Part shown: positions 40,513 to 48,757 of the stretch, in pieces
How positions within the stretch are numbered: the first letter of the stretch is position 1
Layout: the number at the start of each line of letters is the position of its first letter
Origin: Streptomyces sp. A3M-1-3
GTDB taxonomy: Bacteria; Actinomycetota; Actinomycetes; Streptomycetales; Streptomycetaceae
Assembly (NCBI RefSeq): GCF_024213665.1
Contig: NZ_JANAVP010000004.1
Span: 62,001-126,000, forward strand
DNA: 64,000 nucleotides
Direction: 5' to 3'
Translations under genes and position numbers: made by a program
Notes under the pieces: model-generated
Database searches by the model: none
Seen by the model: only the letters and a program-made list of their open reading frames with translations
What the model was told of the DNA's origin: nothing

Positions 40513-41682
40513 ATGAACCCTCATCGCAAGATCCGCTCGACCCGCGCTGTACCCCCCGTGAGCCGCAATCCGCGTATCGCCACATTGGTGGCGGCGGTGC
40601 TGCTCATCCCCCTCATCGCCGTCGTCGGGAGCGACGATTTCCGCCTCGCGCTCGACTTCACCACCGGCGTGCTCTCCCTGGTGTCACTCACCGCATCGGT
40701 CGCCTGGGGCCTGCTCGCCACCGACCGGCTGCTGCTGTCTCCCCGACACCGGCTGGTGGCCCAGGGCATCCACCGGACGACCGCGATCGCCTCGCTCGGC
40801 TTCCTGCTGCTGCACGCGTCGGTCAAGGTGTCGCTCGGGCATGCCTCGCTGCTCGGCGCCCTGATCCCCTTCGGGCTGGGCCTCACCGGCACAGCCGGCC
40901 TGATCGGCCTCGGCTCGCTGGCCGGCTATCTGATGGTCGTCGCGGCAACCACCGGCGCACTGCGCCGCGCGTTCGCCACCCCGGGCCGGATCGCCGGCCG
41001 CTGGCGGGCCTTCCACATGCTCGCCTACCCCGCGTGGTGCGCCGCCCTGATGCACGGGATGTACGCGGGCCGCCCCGCCGCCACCTGGGTGGTGGTCATG
41101 TACTCGCTCTGCCTGGCGGGTGTCGTCGGCGTCGTCGCCGTACGCCTGCTTCCGGCGCCGGTCCAGCGGGACCTGGCCGACCGCGTGACCGCGCTGGTCA
41201 AGCCCGGCAACGTACCGGCGGAGGCGCCCTTGCAGCCGATTACCCCGCAGCCCATGGCGCCACGTGCGGAACGTGCGGAACGCGCCGCGATGCCGCCGTT
41301 GCAGCGGATGCCCGCACCGATGCCACCGCTGTACGAGGCCCCGCCGCGGCCCCCGGCCAGGCTCACCGCGGGCGCCGACACCGGGATCTCGGCGGCCTAC
41401 CGCGCCGTCTCCGCGTCGGCGGGCACCGGGCAGATCCCCCGGACCGAGAGCACCGGGCAGATCCCGCTGGCCGAGCGCATTCCGATGACCGAGGAGCTGC
41501 CCGTCGTACCTCCCGCACCCGACTACGCCCCACGATCCCAGCCGGGCGGCCGCTGGCCCGCGCCGTCCCCTCCCCCGCCCGCTCCCGTCCGCGCTCCGGA
41601 CGAGACCGAACCCCTGCCGGGACCCTTCCAGCCGCCCCCGGCCGGTGAACCCTGGCACGCACCCGCAGGAGAACGACCTTGA
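40513..41682 (+). CDS. Ferric reductase-like heme b membrane protein
   Basis: 389 residues from ATG 40513. Six hydrophobic helices fill residues of about 20-220. Two histidine pairs, I-H-R-T-T ... L-L-L-H (spacing 14) and F-H-M-L-A-Y ... L-M-H-G-M-Y (spacing 13), match the bis-heme arrangement of ferric reductase transmembrane domains. The remaining 170 residues are a Pro-rich cytoplasmic tail. It lacks the FAD/NADPH module usual in ferric reductases, but the gene overlaps by TTGA a NuoF-like flavoprotein that could supply electrons. Confidence 0.8.
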   Translation: MNPHRKIRSTRAVPPVSRNPRIATLVAAVLLIPLIAVVGSDDFRLALDFTTGVLSLVSLTASVAWGLLATDRLLLSPRHRLVAQGIHRTTAIASLGFLLLHASVKVSLGHASLLGALIPFGLGLTGTAGLIGLGSLAGYLMVVAATTGALRRAFATPGRIAGRWRAFHMLAYPAWCAALMHGMYAGRPAATWVVVMYSLCLAGVVGVVAVRLLPAPVQRDLADRVTALVKPGNVPAEAPLQPITPQPMAPRAERAERAAMPPLQRMPAPMPPLYEAPPRPPARLTAGADTGISAAYRAVSASAGTGQIPRTESTGQIPLAERIPMTEELPVVPPAPDYAPRSQPGGRWPAPSPPPPAPVRAPDETEPLPGPFQPPPAGEPWHAPAGERP

Positions 41683-43265
41683 ACGCCCCCCTTCCCGATG
41701 TGCCCGAAGTCCGCGTGGTCGGCCTCCCCCAGCTGACGACCGGCTTCGACCTCGTCGAGCGGCTCGATCTCTCCATGCATCTCAAAGTGCACGGTCCGCT
41801 GGAGCCGGTGACCGGGGAGCGCCTGGCCCAGCTCGCCGAAGCGATATCCCTGCGCGGCCGCGGCGGCGCGGGCTTCCCCTTCGACCAGAAGCTGCGCGCG
41901 GTGGCCAAGGCCGCGATCCGCCGCGGGGTCCGTCCGGTCGTGGTCGTCAACGGCAGCGAGGGCGAGCCGCCGTGCCGCAAGGACACGGTCATGCTCAACC
42001 GCGCCCCGCACCTGATCCTGGACGGCGCCCTGCTCGCCGCCGAGGCGCTCGGCGCCCGGCAGCTGATCGTCGGTGTCACCCGTAACTCCACCGAGGCGTC
42101 CATCCGCGCCGCGCTGGCCGAGCGCGGCCTCTCCGACCGGCCGACCCGGCGCGGGAACCAGCTGCGCGCCCGGGTCGTACGCACCCCCGAGCGCATGGTC
42201 TCCGGCGAGGCGTCGTCGCTGATCCGCGCCATCAACGGCGGCCCTGCGCTGCCTCCCGGCCGCCGTGAGCGCGCCTCCGAGTCCGGTGTGGGCGGCCTGC
42301 CGACACTGCTGTCCAACGCCGAGACGTTCGCGCAGCTCGCCGTCGCCGCCCGGATCGGCACCGACCGCTACGGCAACACCGGCCTGCCCGGCGAGCCCGG
42401 CACCGTACTGCTCACCCTCTCCGGCGCGGTCGCCCGCCCAATGGTCGTCGAGGTGCCCACCGGCGTTCCGCTGCGTTACGTGCTCCAGCTGGCCGGCGCC
42501 CCGCCGCTGCCGCAGGGCGTGCTGACCGGCGGCTACCACGGCAACTGGATCGACGCGGTCTCCGCGCACGGCGCGGTCATCTCCCGCGAGTCCTTCTCCT
42601 CCGTCGGAGGCGCGCTGGGCGCGGGCGCGATCCTGCCGATCGGCCCCGAGACCTGCCCGCTCGGCGAGGCGCAGCGCGTCGCGAACTGGCTGGCCGCCGA
42701 GACCGCGGGCCAGTGCGGTCCCTGCCGGCTCGGCCTGCCGGCCGCCGCCGGGGGCCTGTCGGACGTACTGAACGGTGGCGGCCAGGCTGCCCTGGAGGCC
42801 CTGCGCGAGGTCATGCAGGCGGTCCGCGGCCGCGGCGCGTGCAAGCACCCCGACGGCTCGGTGCGCTTCTTCATGTCGACGCTGTCGGCGTTCACGGACG
42901 ACCTGGCCGCGCACGTACTGGCCGGCGGCTGCGGACGCGAGACGACGGGCGTACTGCCCCTGCCCGCCCCGGGTTACGAGGAGGAGGGCATCCCCACCGG
43001 CGAGAAGATCGCCGTGGACTGGACGCTGTGCAAGGGCCACGGCCTGTGCGCGGACATCGTTCCGGAGCTGATCCGGCTCGGCCCCGACGGCTACCCGGCG
43101 CTCGCGGACGCGGCGGTGCCGATGCACCTGCAGGGACGCGCGGAGCGGGCGGTGGCCCGGTGCCCCGCACTGGCCCTGCGCATCGAAGCGGCACCGCCCG
43201 AGCGCCCCGCGCGCCCGGCACTGCCGCGTAGCGACCGGAAGGCCCTTGGCAGCGGCCAGGGTTGA
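41679..43265 (+). CDS. NuoF-like NADH/FMN/Fe-S protein with C-terminal ferredoxin domain
   Basis: 528 residues from TTG 41679, sharing bases with the upstream stop. The FMN/NADH loop is S-L-R-G-R-G-G-A-G-F-P-F-D-Q-K, followed by V-V-N-G-S-E-G-E-P-P-C-R-K-D. An SLBB region leads to the 4Fe-4S site C-G-P-C-R-L-G with a further cysteine in G-A-C-K-H-P. The last 80 residues are a small ferredoxin: W-T-L-C-K-G-H-G-L-C-A-D and A-R-C-P-A-L. Unlike complex I NuoF, no other nuo genes are present, so it probably passes NADH electrons to the adjacent heme-b membrane protein. The acceptor is unknown. Confidence 0.85.
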   Translation: MNAPLPDVPEVRVVGLPQLTTGFDLVERLDLSMHLKVHGPLEPVTGERLAQLAEAISLRGRGGAGFPFDQKLRAVAKAAIRRGVRPVVVVNGSEGEPPCRKDTVMLNRAPHLILDGALLAAEALGARQLIVGVTRNSTEASIRAALAERGLSDRPTRRGNQLRARVVRTPERMVSGEASSLIRAINGGPALPPGRRERASESGVGGLPTLLSNAETFAQLAVAARIGTDRYGNTGLPGEPGTVLLTLSGAVARPMVVEVPTGVPLRYVLQLAGAPPLPQGVLTGGYHGNWIDAVSAHGAVISRESFSSVGGALGAGAILPIGPETCPLGEAQRVANWLAAETAGQCGPCRLGLPAAAGGLSDVLNGGGQAALEALREVMQAVRGRGACKHPDGSVRFFMSTLSAFTDDLAAHVLAGGCGRETTGVLPLPAPGYEEEGIPTGEKIAVDWTLCKGHGLCADIVPELIRLGPDGYPALADAAVPMHLQGRAERAVARCPALALRIEAAPPERPARPALPRSDRKALGSGQG

Positions 43266-43275
43266 CGGACACACG

Positions 43276-43310
43276 AGAAGCGGGCCACCCGATCCGGGTG
43301 GCCCGCTTCT
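43276..43310. terminator. Bidirectional terminator between NuoF-like gene and tRNA-Ala
   Basis: agaagcgggccaccc, five-base loop, and its exact complement: a 15-bp perfect stem serving the (+) oxidoreductase operon and the (-) tRNA gene. Confidence 0.93.
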
Positions 43311-43322
43311 GATTTCCTTCTG

Positions 43323-43395
43323 TGGAGCTAAGGAGAATTGAACTCCTGACCTCCTGCATGCCATGCAGGCGCTCTACCAACTGAGCTATAGCCCC
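43323..43395 (-). tRNA. tRNA-Ala (GGC), copy 1
   Basis: 73 nt without encoded CCA. Acceptor GGGGCTA/TAGCTCC (one G-U), D arm AGCTCAGTTGGTAGAGC, anticodon stem CCTGC/GCAGG with loop ATGGCAT (anticodon GGC, Ala), T arm with loop TTCAATT. Identical to the copy at 45658. Confidence 0.97.
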
Positions 43396-43508
43396 TCGCT
43401 GTGGTCCGCCCGGTTTCCCCGGCGGCGACGCCAACATTACACGGTCTTCCCGATGCTCCACCAAATCGTTTCCGGTGGGTACAGATTCGGACGCTACTGT
43501 CTGCGTTC

Positions 43509-44711
43509 GTGACCATGACCATGACCGTGATCGCGCGGACCGCCGCGCGCCGGGCTCTTGCCGAGCGCCCCGTCCTCGTCGCCGCCTCGGCCTGCCTGGT
43601 GTCCTTCGTGGTCTTCTGGGCCGCCCAGCGCGCGGCCCACGTCTCGATGATCGACCTGTCGGTGTACCGGGCCGAGGGGGAGGCCGTCCGGGCCGGCGCG
43701 GATCTCTACGCGATGCGTACGACCAGCGCGAACCTGCCGACGACCTATCCGCCCTTCGCGGCCCTGCTGTTCACGCCCCTCACGCTGCTCGGGGTCCCGG
43801 AGATGCGGGCCCTGGCCACCGCCGGAAACCTCCTCCTGGTCGTCGCACTCGCACATCTCTCGCTGCGCCTTGTGGGCCGGGACCGGCCGGGGGCAGCGCT
43901 GTGGACCGCCGCCGCCGCGGTCTGGTGCGAGCCGGTGTGGACGACCCTGCGGTACGGGCAGGTCAACCTGCTGCTGACGGTGGCGGTGCTGTGGGACTTC
44001 ACCCGCCGGGACGGCCATCGCTGGGCGGGCGCCGGTATCGGCCTGGCCGCCGCGGTCAAACTCACACCCGCCCTGTTCGCCGTCCTCGTGCTGGCGGTGG
44101 GGCTCGTACGGGCGGCCCGGCAGCGAACCTGGAACCCCTGGCTCCGGCAGGCCACGGTGGCCGCCGCGGCCTTCGCGACTGCGACGGTCGCTGCCGCCGT
44201 CGTCCTCCCCCACGACTCCCGCCGCTACTGGACCGAGATGGTGTTCGCCGCGAGCCGGGTCGGCCACGCCGAGGACACGGCCAACCAGTCGCTGCGCGGG
44301 GTGCTGGCCCGGCTGCTGCACACCGGCGATCCGGGGATGTGGTGGACGGCGGCTGCCGGCCTGGCCGGGGTGGCTGGGCTCGCAGTCGCGGTGGCGGCGG
44401 CGCTGCGCGGCGACCCGGCCGGCGCGGTGGTCGGCTGCGCGGCGACAGCGCTGCTGATCAGCCCGGTCTCCTGGTCGCACCACTGGGTGTGGTGCGTGCC
44501 GATGCTGATACTGCTGGGCGCGCGGGCACGTACATCCTGGGTGGGCTGCATGGCCCTGGTCTTCTGCTCGTACGCGCTGTGGTGGATCCCACACGGTCCA
44601 GAACGTCCTGAACTCGCCCTCGACGCCGGCCAGATGGCACTCTCGGCCCTCTACTCGCTCGCGGCGGCCGGCCTGCTGTTCACGCTGTGGCGAACGAATA
44701 GAACCGCTTGA
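43509..44711 (+). CDS. GT87-type (DUF2029) polyprenyl-phosphate-mannose mannosyltransferase
   Basis: About 400 residues; the start is GTG 43509 or ATG 43515. Roughly ten membrane helices. The first loop has S-M-I-D-L-S-V-Y-R-A-E-G-E-A-V with the Asp expected to be catalytic in GT-C enzymes, and then T-T-Y-P-P-F-A-A-L-L-F and the G-Q-V-N-L-L-L segment typical of GT87. Family members add mannose to phosphatidylinositol mannosides or arabinomannans on the outer face. The 3' end overlaps the convergent zinc-ribbon gene by 32 bp. Confidence 0.85.
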   Translation: MTMTMTVIARTAARRALAERPVLVAASACLVSFVVFWAAQRAAHVSMIDLSVYRAEGEAVRAGADLYAMRTTSANLPTTYPPFAALLFTPLTLLGVPEMRALATAGNLLLVVALAHLSLRLVGRDRPGAALWTAAAAVWCEPVWTTLRYGQVNLLLTVAVLWDFTRRDGHRWAGAGIGLAAAVKLTPALFAVLVLAVGLVRAARQRTWNPWLRQATVAAAAFATATVAAAVVLPHDSRRYWTEMVFAASRVGHAEDTANQSLRGVLARLLHTGDPGMWWTAAAGLAGVAGLAVAVAAALRGDPAGAVVGCAATALLISPVSWSHHWVWCVPMLILLGARARTSWVGCMALVFCSYALWWIPHGPERPELALDAGQMALSALYSLAAAGLLFTLWRTNRTA

Positions 44712-44913
44712 GCGTGCAGTGTTCGTCGAGCAGCCGGCCGTAGATCGGCTCCCCTTCGAGCTCCCGGTAGGTCTCGATGGGGTCGCCCTTTATGATCAGC
44801 GCCCGCGCGCACTCCTCGCACCAGTACTGAAAGTCCGGGTTGATCGGTTCCATGTCCCGGACGATCGGGGTACCGCTGCCGCACCAATCGCATTTACGCC
44901 TGTGTGCACCCAT
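44680..44913 (-). CDS. Small zinc-binding protein
   Basis: 77 residues from ATG 44913. C-D-W-C-G-S-G-T-P and W-C-E-E-C-A-R form two C-x-x-C knuckles about 20 residues apart, a zinc-ribbon pattern, and a C-terminal acidic/aromatic tail follows. Conserved in actinobacteria as far as the pattern suggests, but role unknown. It starts 3 bp after the next zinc-ribbon gene. Confidence 0.8.
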   Translation of the reverse strand: MGAHRRKCDWCGSGTPIVRDMEPINPDFQYWCEECARALIIKGDPIETYRELEGEPIYGRLLDEHCTLKRFYSFATA

Positions 44914-44916
44914 GCG

Positions 44917-45081
44917 TCAGCTCCAGCTGTGGCCGCAGGCCGTGCACACGTAGGAGATCCCCCCGTTGTCGCCGAGCACTTGGGCCACATGGCCGGAACC
45001 GCAGGACGGGCACTTGAGGCGGGTGCGGGCCGCCGCTCTGCCGAGCAGGTGGCGGACCTCCTCGAGGATGCTCGCGGGCAT
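44917..45081 (-). CDS. Small zinc-ribbon protein
   Basis: 54 residues from ATG 45081: M-P-A-S-I-L-E-E-V-R-H-L-L-G helix, then C-P-S-C-G-S-G-H and Y-V-C-T-A-C-G-H-S-W. The two C-x-x-C pairs form a zinc ribbon as in RNA polymerase-associated or ribosomal mini-proteins. It forms a pair with the downstream gene and is too short for most gene callers. Confidence 0.75.
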   Translation of the reverse strand: MPASILEEVRHLLGRAAARTRLKCPSCGSGHVAQVLGDNGGISYVCTACGHSWS

Positions 45082-45151
45082 CACACTTCCCTCCCGTTCA
45101 GGCCGTCGTCCCCCTCCGGCGGTCCGATTCTGCCATGGCGCCGCAAGGGGG

Positions 45152-45570
45152 TCAGCGGGGTCGCCGTAGGAGACCGGCCACAGCACCGAAGATCGCCGCC
45201 ACCGCCAGCGCGAGGGCGCACACCACCAGCGCGTCGGCGGACCCATGCGCCCCCGGCGCATCCAGCCGGTTCAGGAACAATGTCCCGAATATCGCCACCC
45301 GGTCAGCTGACCGAGCTGAGTGACCGTCACCAGCAGGCCGCCGGCATCCGCCGCGTCCTCCTGCCGTACGGCCGCCGGCGCGCCCGTGAGCGTGGGGCTG
45401 TACGCCAGTGCCAGACCGGCGAGAAACCGCCGGGGACGAGAGCCCGTTGCCACCCTGCGGGCCGGCGCCGCCAGGTCAGCCCCACCGCGCCGAAGACGAC
45501 GGGGGTCGGCGCGAAGGTCAGCCCGGCGCGCAACGCGCTGAAGCCGAGGCCGCCATGTCGCTGCGCAGGC
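45152..45570 (-). pseudogene. MFS transporter, frameshifted C-terminal remnant
   Basis: Reading the minus strand in changing frames gives transporter pieces in order: L-R-A-G-L-T-F-A-P-T-P-V-V-F-G-A-V-G, then F-L-A-G-L-A-L-A-Y-S-P-T-L-T-G, then V-A-I-F-G-T-L-F-L-N-R-L-D followed by a full last helix A-L-V-V-C-A-L-A-L-A-V-A-A-I-F-G-A-V and TGA at 45152. At least two frameshifts separate these blocks and the first half of the transporter is absent. The stretch 45571-45618 holds nothing recognisable. Confidence 0.75.
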
Positions 45571-45618
45571 GCAGGCCCTGACAGCGGGACACGTCCGGGA
45601 GGCCTGTCCGGAACTACA

Positions 45619-45652
45619 GGATCCCGCCCCCCACGTGTGGGGGACGGGATCC
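45619..45652. terminator. tRNA-Ala copy 2 terminator
   Basis: ggatcccg and cgggatcc enclose ccccac/gtgggg around a very small loop, directly behind the tRNA 3' end. Confidence 0.85.
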
Positions 45653-45657
45653 GATTG

Positions 45658-45730
45658 TGGAGCTAAGGAGAATTGAACTCCTGACCTCCTGCATGCCATG
45701 CAGGCGCTCTACCAACTGAGCTATAGCCCC
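45658..45730 (-). tRNA. tRNA-Ala (GGC), copy 2
   Basis: 73 nt, identical to the tRNA at 43323 through the whole gene and two bases beyond the 3' end. Anticodon GGC; no encoded CCA. Confidence 0.97.
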
Positions 45731-45821
45731 GCTGTTCGCTGTGTCTTCGGCGTTTCCGCGCTGCGAACAAGAAGAACCTTAGCCTGCGCCCAGCCAGAAA
45801 GTGAAATCCGGTCCGGGCATC

Positions 45822-46475
45822 TCAGTCGTCGTCGCCGAGCACCGGCTCCGGCAGCGTCCCGGCGTTGTGCTCCAGCAGCCGCCAGCCGCGCGCGCCCTGG
45901 CCCAGTACCGACCAGCAGCAGTTCGACAGGCCGCCGAGGCTCTCCCAGTGCGCGGAGTCCAGACCGAGGAGGCGCCCGATCGTCGTACGGATCGTGCCGC
46001 CGTGGCTGACTATCACCAGCGTGCCGTTCTCCGGCAGCTTCTCGGCATGGCTCAGCACGACGGGGGCGGCCCGGTCGGCCACCTCGGTCTCCAGTTCGCC
46101 GCCGCCGCGCCGCACGGGCTCGCCGCGCTTCCACGCCGTGTACTGCTCGCCGTACTGCCCGAGGATCTCCTCGTGGGTCAGCCCCTGCCAGGCGCCGGCG
46201 TACGTCTCGCGCAGGGCGGAGTCGTGCGCGACGTCCAGGCCGGTGACGGCGGCCAGCTCGGCCGCGGTGGCGGCCGCCCGCTTGAGGTCGGAGGCGACGA
46301 TCGCGTCCGGCCTCAGCGAGGCGAGCAGCCGGGCGGACCGGCGGGCCTGGGCCACCCCGGTGTCGGTCAGCGCGATGTCCGTGGATCCCTGGAAGCGGCG
46401 CTCCAGGTTCCAGGAGGTCTGGCCGTGCCGCCACAGGACGATCCGGCGGCCGGTGCCGCCCTTGGTGCCGTTCAG
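45822..46475 (-). CDS. Histidine phosphatase (phosphoglycerate mutase-like)
   Basis: 217 residues if started at CTG 46475, which overlaps the rsfS TGA as CTGA. The protein then opens N-G-T-K-G-G-T-G-R-R-I-V-L-W-R-H-G-Q-T-S-W-N, containing the R-H-G phosphohistidine motif. The first in-frame ATG/GTG starts all lie after this motif and would remove the active site, and a stop lies in frame three codons upstream. Later motifs are R-E-T-Y-A-G-A-W and V-S-H-G-G-T-I-R. The substrate is open; the family includes broad phosphatases. Confidence 0.85.
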   Translation of the reverse strand: MNGTKGGTGRRIVLWRHGQTSWNLERRFQGSTDIALTDTGVAQARRSARLLASLRPDAIVASDLKRAAATAAELAAVTGLDVAHDSALRETYAGAWQGLTHEEILGQYGEQYTAWKRGEPVRRGGGELETEVADRAAPVVLSHAEKLPENGTLVIVSHGGTIRTTIGRLLGLDSAHWESLGGLSNCCWSVLGQGARGWRLLEHNAGTLPEPVLGDDD

Positions 46476-46906
46476 CTCAGCTCACCGTCCAGATCGCCCT
46501 GGTGCAGCCGGGCGTGCTCCTCGGCCTTGCCGCGGGTCTTGAGGGCGTCATCGGGCAGCGGCAGCTCGGGGCAGTCCTTCCAGAGGCGCTCGAGGGCGTA
46601 GAAGACCCGCTCCTCGCTGTGCTGCACGTGCACGACGATGTCGACGTAGTCGAGCAGGATCCAGCGGGCGTCGCGGTCGCCCTCGCGGCGCACCGGCTTG
46701 GCGCCGAGCTCCTTCTGGAGCCGCTCCTCGATCTCGTCGACGATCGACTTGACCTGGCGGTCGTTGGGGGCCGAGGCGAGCAGGAATGCATCGGTGATCG
46801 ACAGCACATCGCTGACGTCGTACGCGATGATGTCGTGCGCGAGCCGGTCGGCTGCTGCCTGGGCGGCGGCCTTGATGAGCTCGATGGAGCGGTCCGTGGC
46901 GGTCAC
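46472..46906 (-). CDS. rsfS: Ribosomal silencing factor RsfS
   Basis: 144 residues from GTG 46906. The pattern matches the RsfS/Iojap family: a helix A-A-D-R-L-A-H-D-I-I-A-Y-D-V-S, D-A-F-L-L-A-S-A-P-N-D-R-Q-V, A-R-W-I-L-L-D-Y-V-D-I-V-V-H-V and E-E-R-V-F-Y-A-L-E-R-L-W. RsfS binds L14 of the 50S subunit and blocks subunit joining in starvation. It sits in the nadD - LCP - rsfS - phosphatase unit, a conserved arrangement. Confidence 0.95.
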   Translation of the reverse strand: MTATDRSIELIKAAAQAAADRLAHDIIAYDVSDVLSITDAFLLASAPNDRQVKSIVDEIEERLQKELGAKPVRREGDRDARWILLDYVDIVVHVQHSEERVFYALERLWKDCPELPLPDDALKTRGKAEEHARLHQGDLDGELS

Positions 46907-46989
46907 AAGCCATGCTTTCGGGTCGGCGGTCAGATCACCTCAAGGGTCTCATGTACCGCCGACACCTCCCGCAGGTCCGAAGCGACCTT

Positions 46990-47057
46990 GATCACCGGGC
47001 CGTGACCGTGGAGGCCTTGATCACCGGGCCCGATCACCGGGCCTCGATCACTTGGCC
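46990..47057 (+). repeat. Repeats around the LCP gene stop codon
   Basis: gatcaccgggcc at 46990, 47019 and 47032, and gatcacttggcc at 47046, the last containing the real TGA. The last three are spaced by 13-14 bp. They are further copies of the gene end with the stop retained. Confidence 0.9.
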
Positions 47058-48700
47058 TTGTAGTCCGTGCCCAGCACGACCGTGACATCCGCGTTCGTGG
47101 TGCCCTCGGCCTTCTTCACCGAGTCCACCGGCAGCCCCAGCGTCTTGGCCACCTCCACGGCCTTCGCCTGCTGCGCCGCGTCCCGGTACGTGACCTGCGA
47201 GGACGCCTGCGCCGTGGCCTTCCCGCCGTCCACGAAGGTGTAGCCGCCATTGACCAGCGCGACGCGGGCGTCGCCGGCCGCGGACCCGCTGCCGGTGGCG
47301 TCCTTCAGACCGACGCGCACGGCGGATCCCGGCTCGGGGCTCTTGACCGTGCCGCCGAGGACGTCCTTGACCACCCCGGACGTCGCCTCTTCGCTGAGCG
47401 AGCCGTCGTCCTGGACGGGCAGCACCGCGGTCTTGTAGTCGCCGATCTTGGCGTGCTCGGCGAGCTTGGCCAGCGAGGCGCCGAGGTCCTTCTCGGTCAG
47501 CGAGGGGTCCAGGATCTGCGCCAGGGTCTGCACGGTGATCGTCGCGGTCGCCGGGTCGTCCGGGATCTTCCGCAGGACGCCGTACATGACCTGGCCGAAC
47601 CGCTGCAGCTGCTTCACCTCCGCCTCGCCCGGCTCGCGGTACGTGGCGTACGCGACGGCCATCGGGCCGCTCAGCGTCTGGGCCGCGCCTTTCTTGACCT
47701 CGGGCGTGCCGGCCTTCTTGTCCGCGGGCACCGCCGCGTCCGTGTCGATGTCGATGTTGCCGACCTGCTCGACGAGGTTCTCCAGGTACGGGGTGTCGAG
47801 CCGCCAGGTGCCGCCGATGCTGGTCCCGAGCACGGTGTCCAGCGAGTCGCGCGTGCCGGCGAGGCCGTCGTCGTCGACCGACTTCCCGAGGGTCGTGGCG
47901 GTGCCGTCGTCGGAGGTCACGGCGAGGGAGTTCGGGAGCAGGACGGTGGTGCCCTGCTTGGTCGTGGCGTTGTCGACGAGCAGCGCCGTGGAGGTGCCGC
48001 CCTTCTTGGTGTTGTGCAGATGCACCACGATCACATCGCGCTTCTGCGGTCCCGTCGCGGCGGTCTGCCTCTTGCCCTCGGACCCGGCGAGGCCGGGGAG
48101 CAGGCCCGCGTACCAGAGGTAGCCGACACCGCCCGCGACCACCAGGGCGAGGACGACAGCCAGGGCGACGACCCGGTTGCGGCCGCGGCGCTTGGCCTCC
48201 TCGCGCCGCTCGGTACGGCTCTCGGTGAACTTCAGCCAGTCGATGACGTCTTCGGAGTCCTCGTCCGGCTCCTCGATGAACGAGAACTGCTCGGTCCGGT
48301 ACTCCTGGTCCGAGCGGCGCGGCTCGGGCACCGACGGGGCAGGTCCCGGATCAGGGCCCCGGACCGGCTCCGGCGCGGGGGCCTGCTGCGGGATCCACTG
48401 CTGCGTGGTGTCGACGGCCTGCTGCCGGCCGGTGGAATAGTCGTACCCGTAGTCCTGCTGGGGGGCGTACTGCTGGCCGGCGTACGGGTCGTAGGCGCCC
48501 TGCTGGGGCTGCTGGGGCGCGGGGGCCTGCTGACCGTACGGGTCGTATCCGTACCCCTGCTGCTGCTGTTGCTGCTGCTGGGCGTACGGGTCGTACTGCT
48601 GGTACACCGGCTGCCCGTACTCGTCGTACCCGACGAACCGCGGCTGTGGCTGCTGGGCGTACGGGTCCTGCGGCGCGTACGGGTCCTGTCGGTCGTTCAC
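47048..48700 (-). CDS. LytR-CpsA-Psr (LCP) family protein with LytR C-terminal domain
   Basis: 550 residues from GTG 48700. The first 130 residues are low complexity: Y-D-P-Y-A and Q-P-Q repeats with a Q8 run. A charged cytoplasmic stretch precedes one membrane helix (V-V-A-L-A-V-V-L-A-L-V-V-A). Outside lie an LCP-like domain (D-V-I-V-V-H-L-H-N-T, L-L-P-N-S-L-A-V, A-Y-A-T-Y-R-E-P-G-E) and a LytR_C domain with V-A-L-V-N-G. LCP enzymes attach glycopolymers to peptidoglycan. The D-S-R-type motif is altered, so activity is uncertain. It fits a role with the teichoic-acid-like genes further on. Confidence 0.85.
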   Translation of the reverse strand: MNDRQDPYAPQDPYAQQPQPRFVGYDEYGQPVYQQYDPYAQQQQQQQQGYGYDPYGQQAPAPQQPQQGAYDPYAGQQYAPQQDYGYDYSTGRQQAVDTTQQWIPQQAPAPEPVRGPDPGPAPSVPEPRRSDQEYRTEQFSFIEEPDEDSEDVIDWLKFTESRTERREEAKRRGRNRVVALAVVLALVVAGGVGYLWYAGLLPGLAGSEGKRQTAATGPQKRDVIVVHLHNTKKGGTSTALLVDNATTKQGTTVLLPNSLAVTSDDGTATTLGKSVDDDGLAGTRDSLDTVLGTSIGGTWRLDTPYLENLVEQVGNIDIDTDAAVPADKKAGTPEVKKGAAQTLSGPMAVAYATYREPGEAEVKQLQRFGQVMYGVLRKIPDDPATATITVQTLAQILDPSLTEKDLGASLAKLAEHAKIGDYKTAVLPVQDDGSLSEEATSGVVKDVLGGTVKSPEPGSAVRVGLKDATGSGSAAGDARVALVNGGYTFVDGGKATAQASSQVTYRDAAQQAKAVEVAKTLGLPVDSVKKAEGTTNADVTVVLGTDYKAK

Positions 48701-48757
48701 CGGTGCCCCTCTCCGTGCTTTCTCGTGCTCCCCGTACGGCCCGAACCGGCCGGGACG

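Noticed and set aside
48541..48600. CAG-type repeat as a candidate CRISPR or regulatory repeat
   Set aside because: It encodes the Q8 run and Y-D-P-Y-A repeats of the LCP protein; in frame and protein-level.
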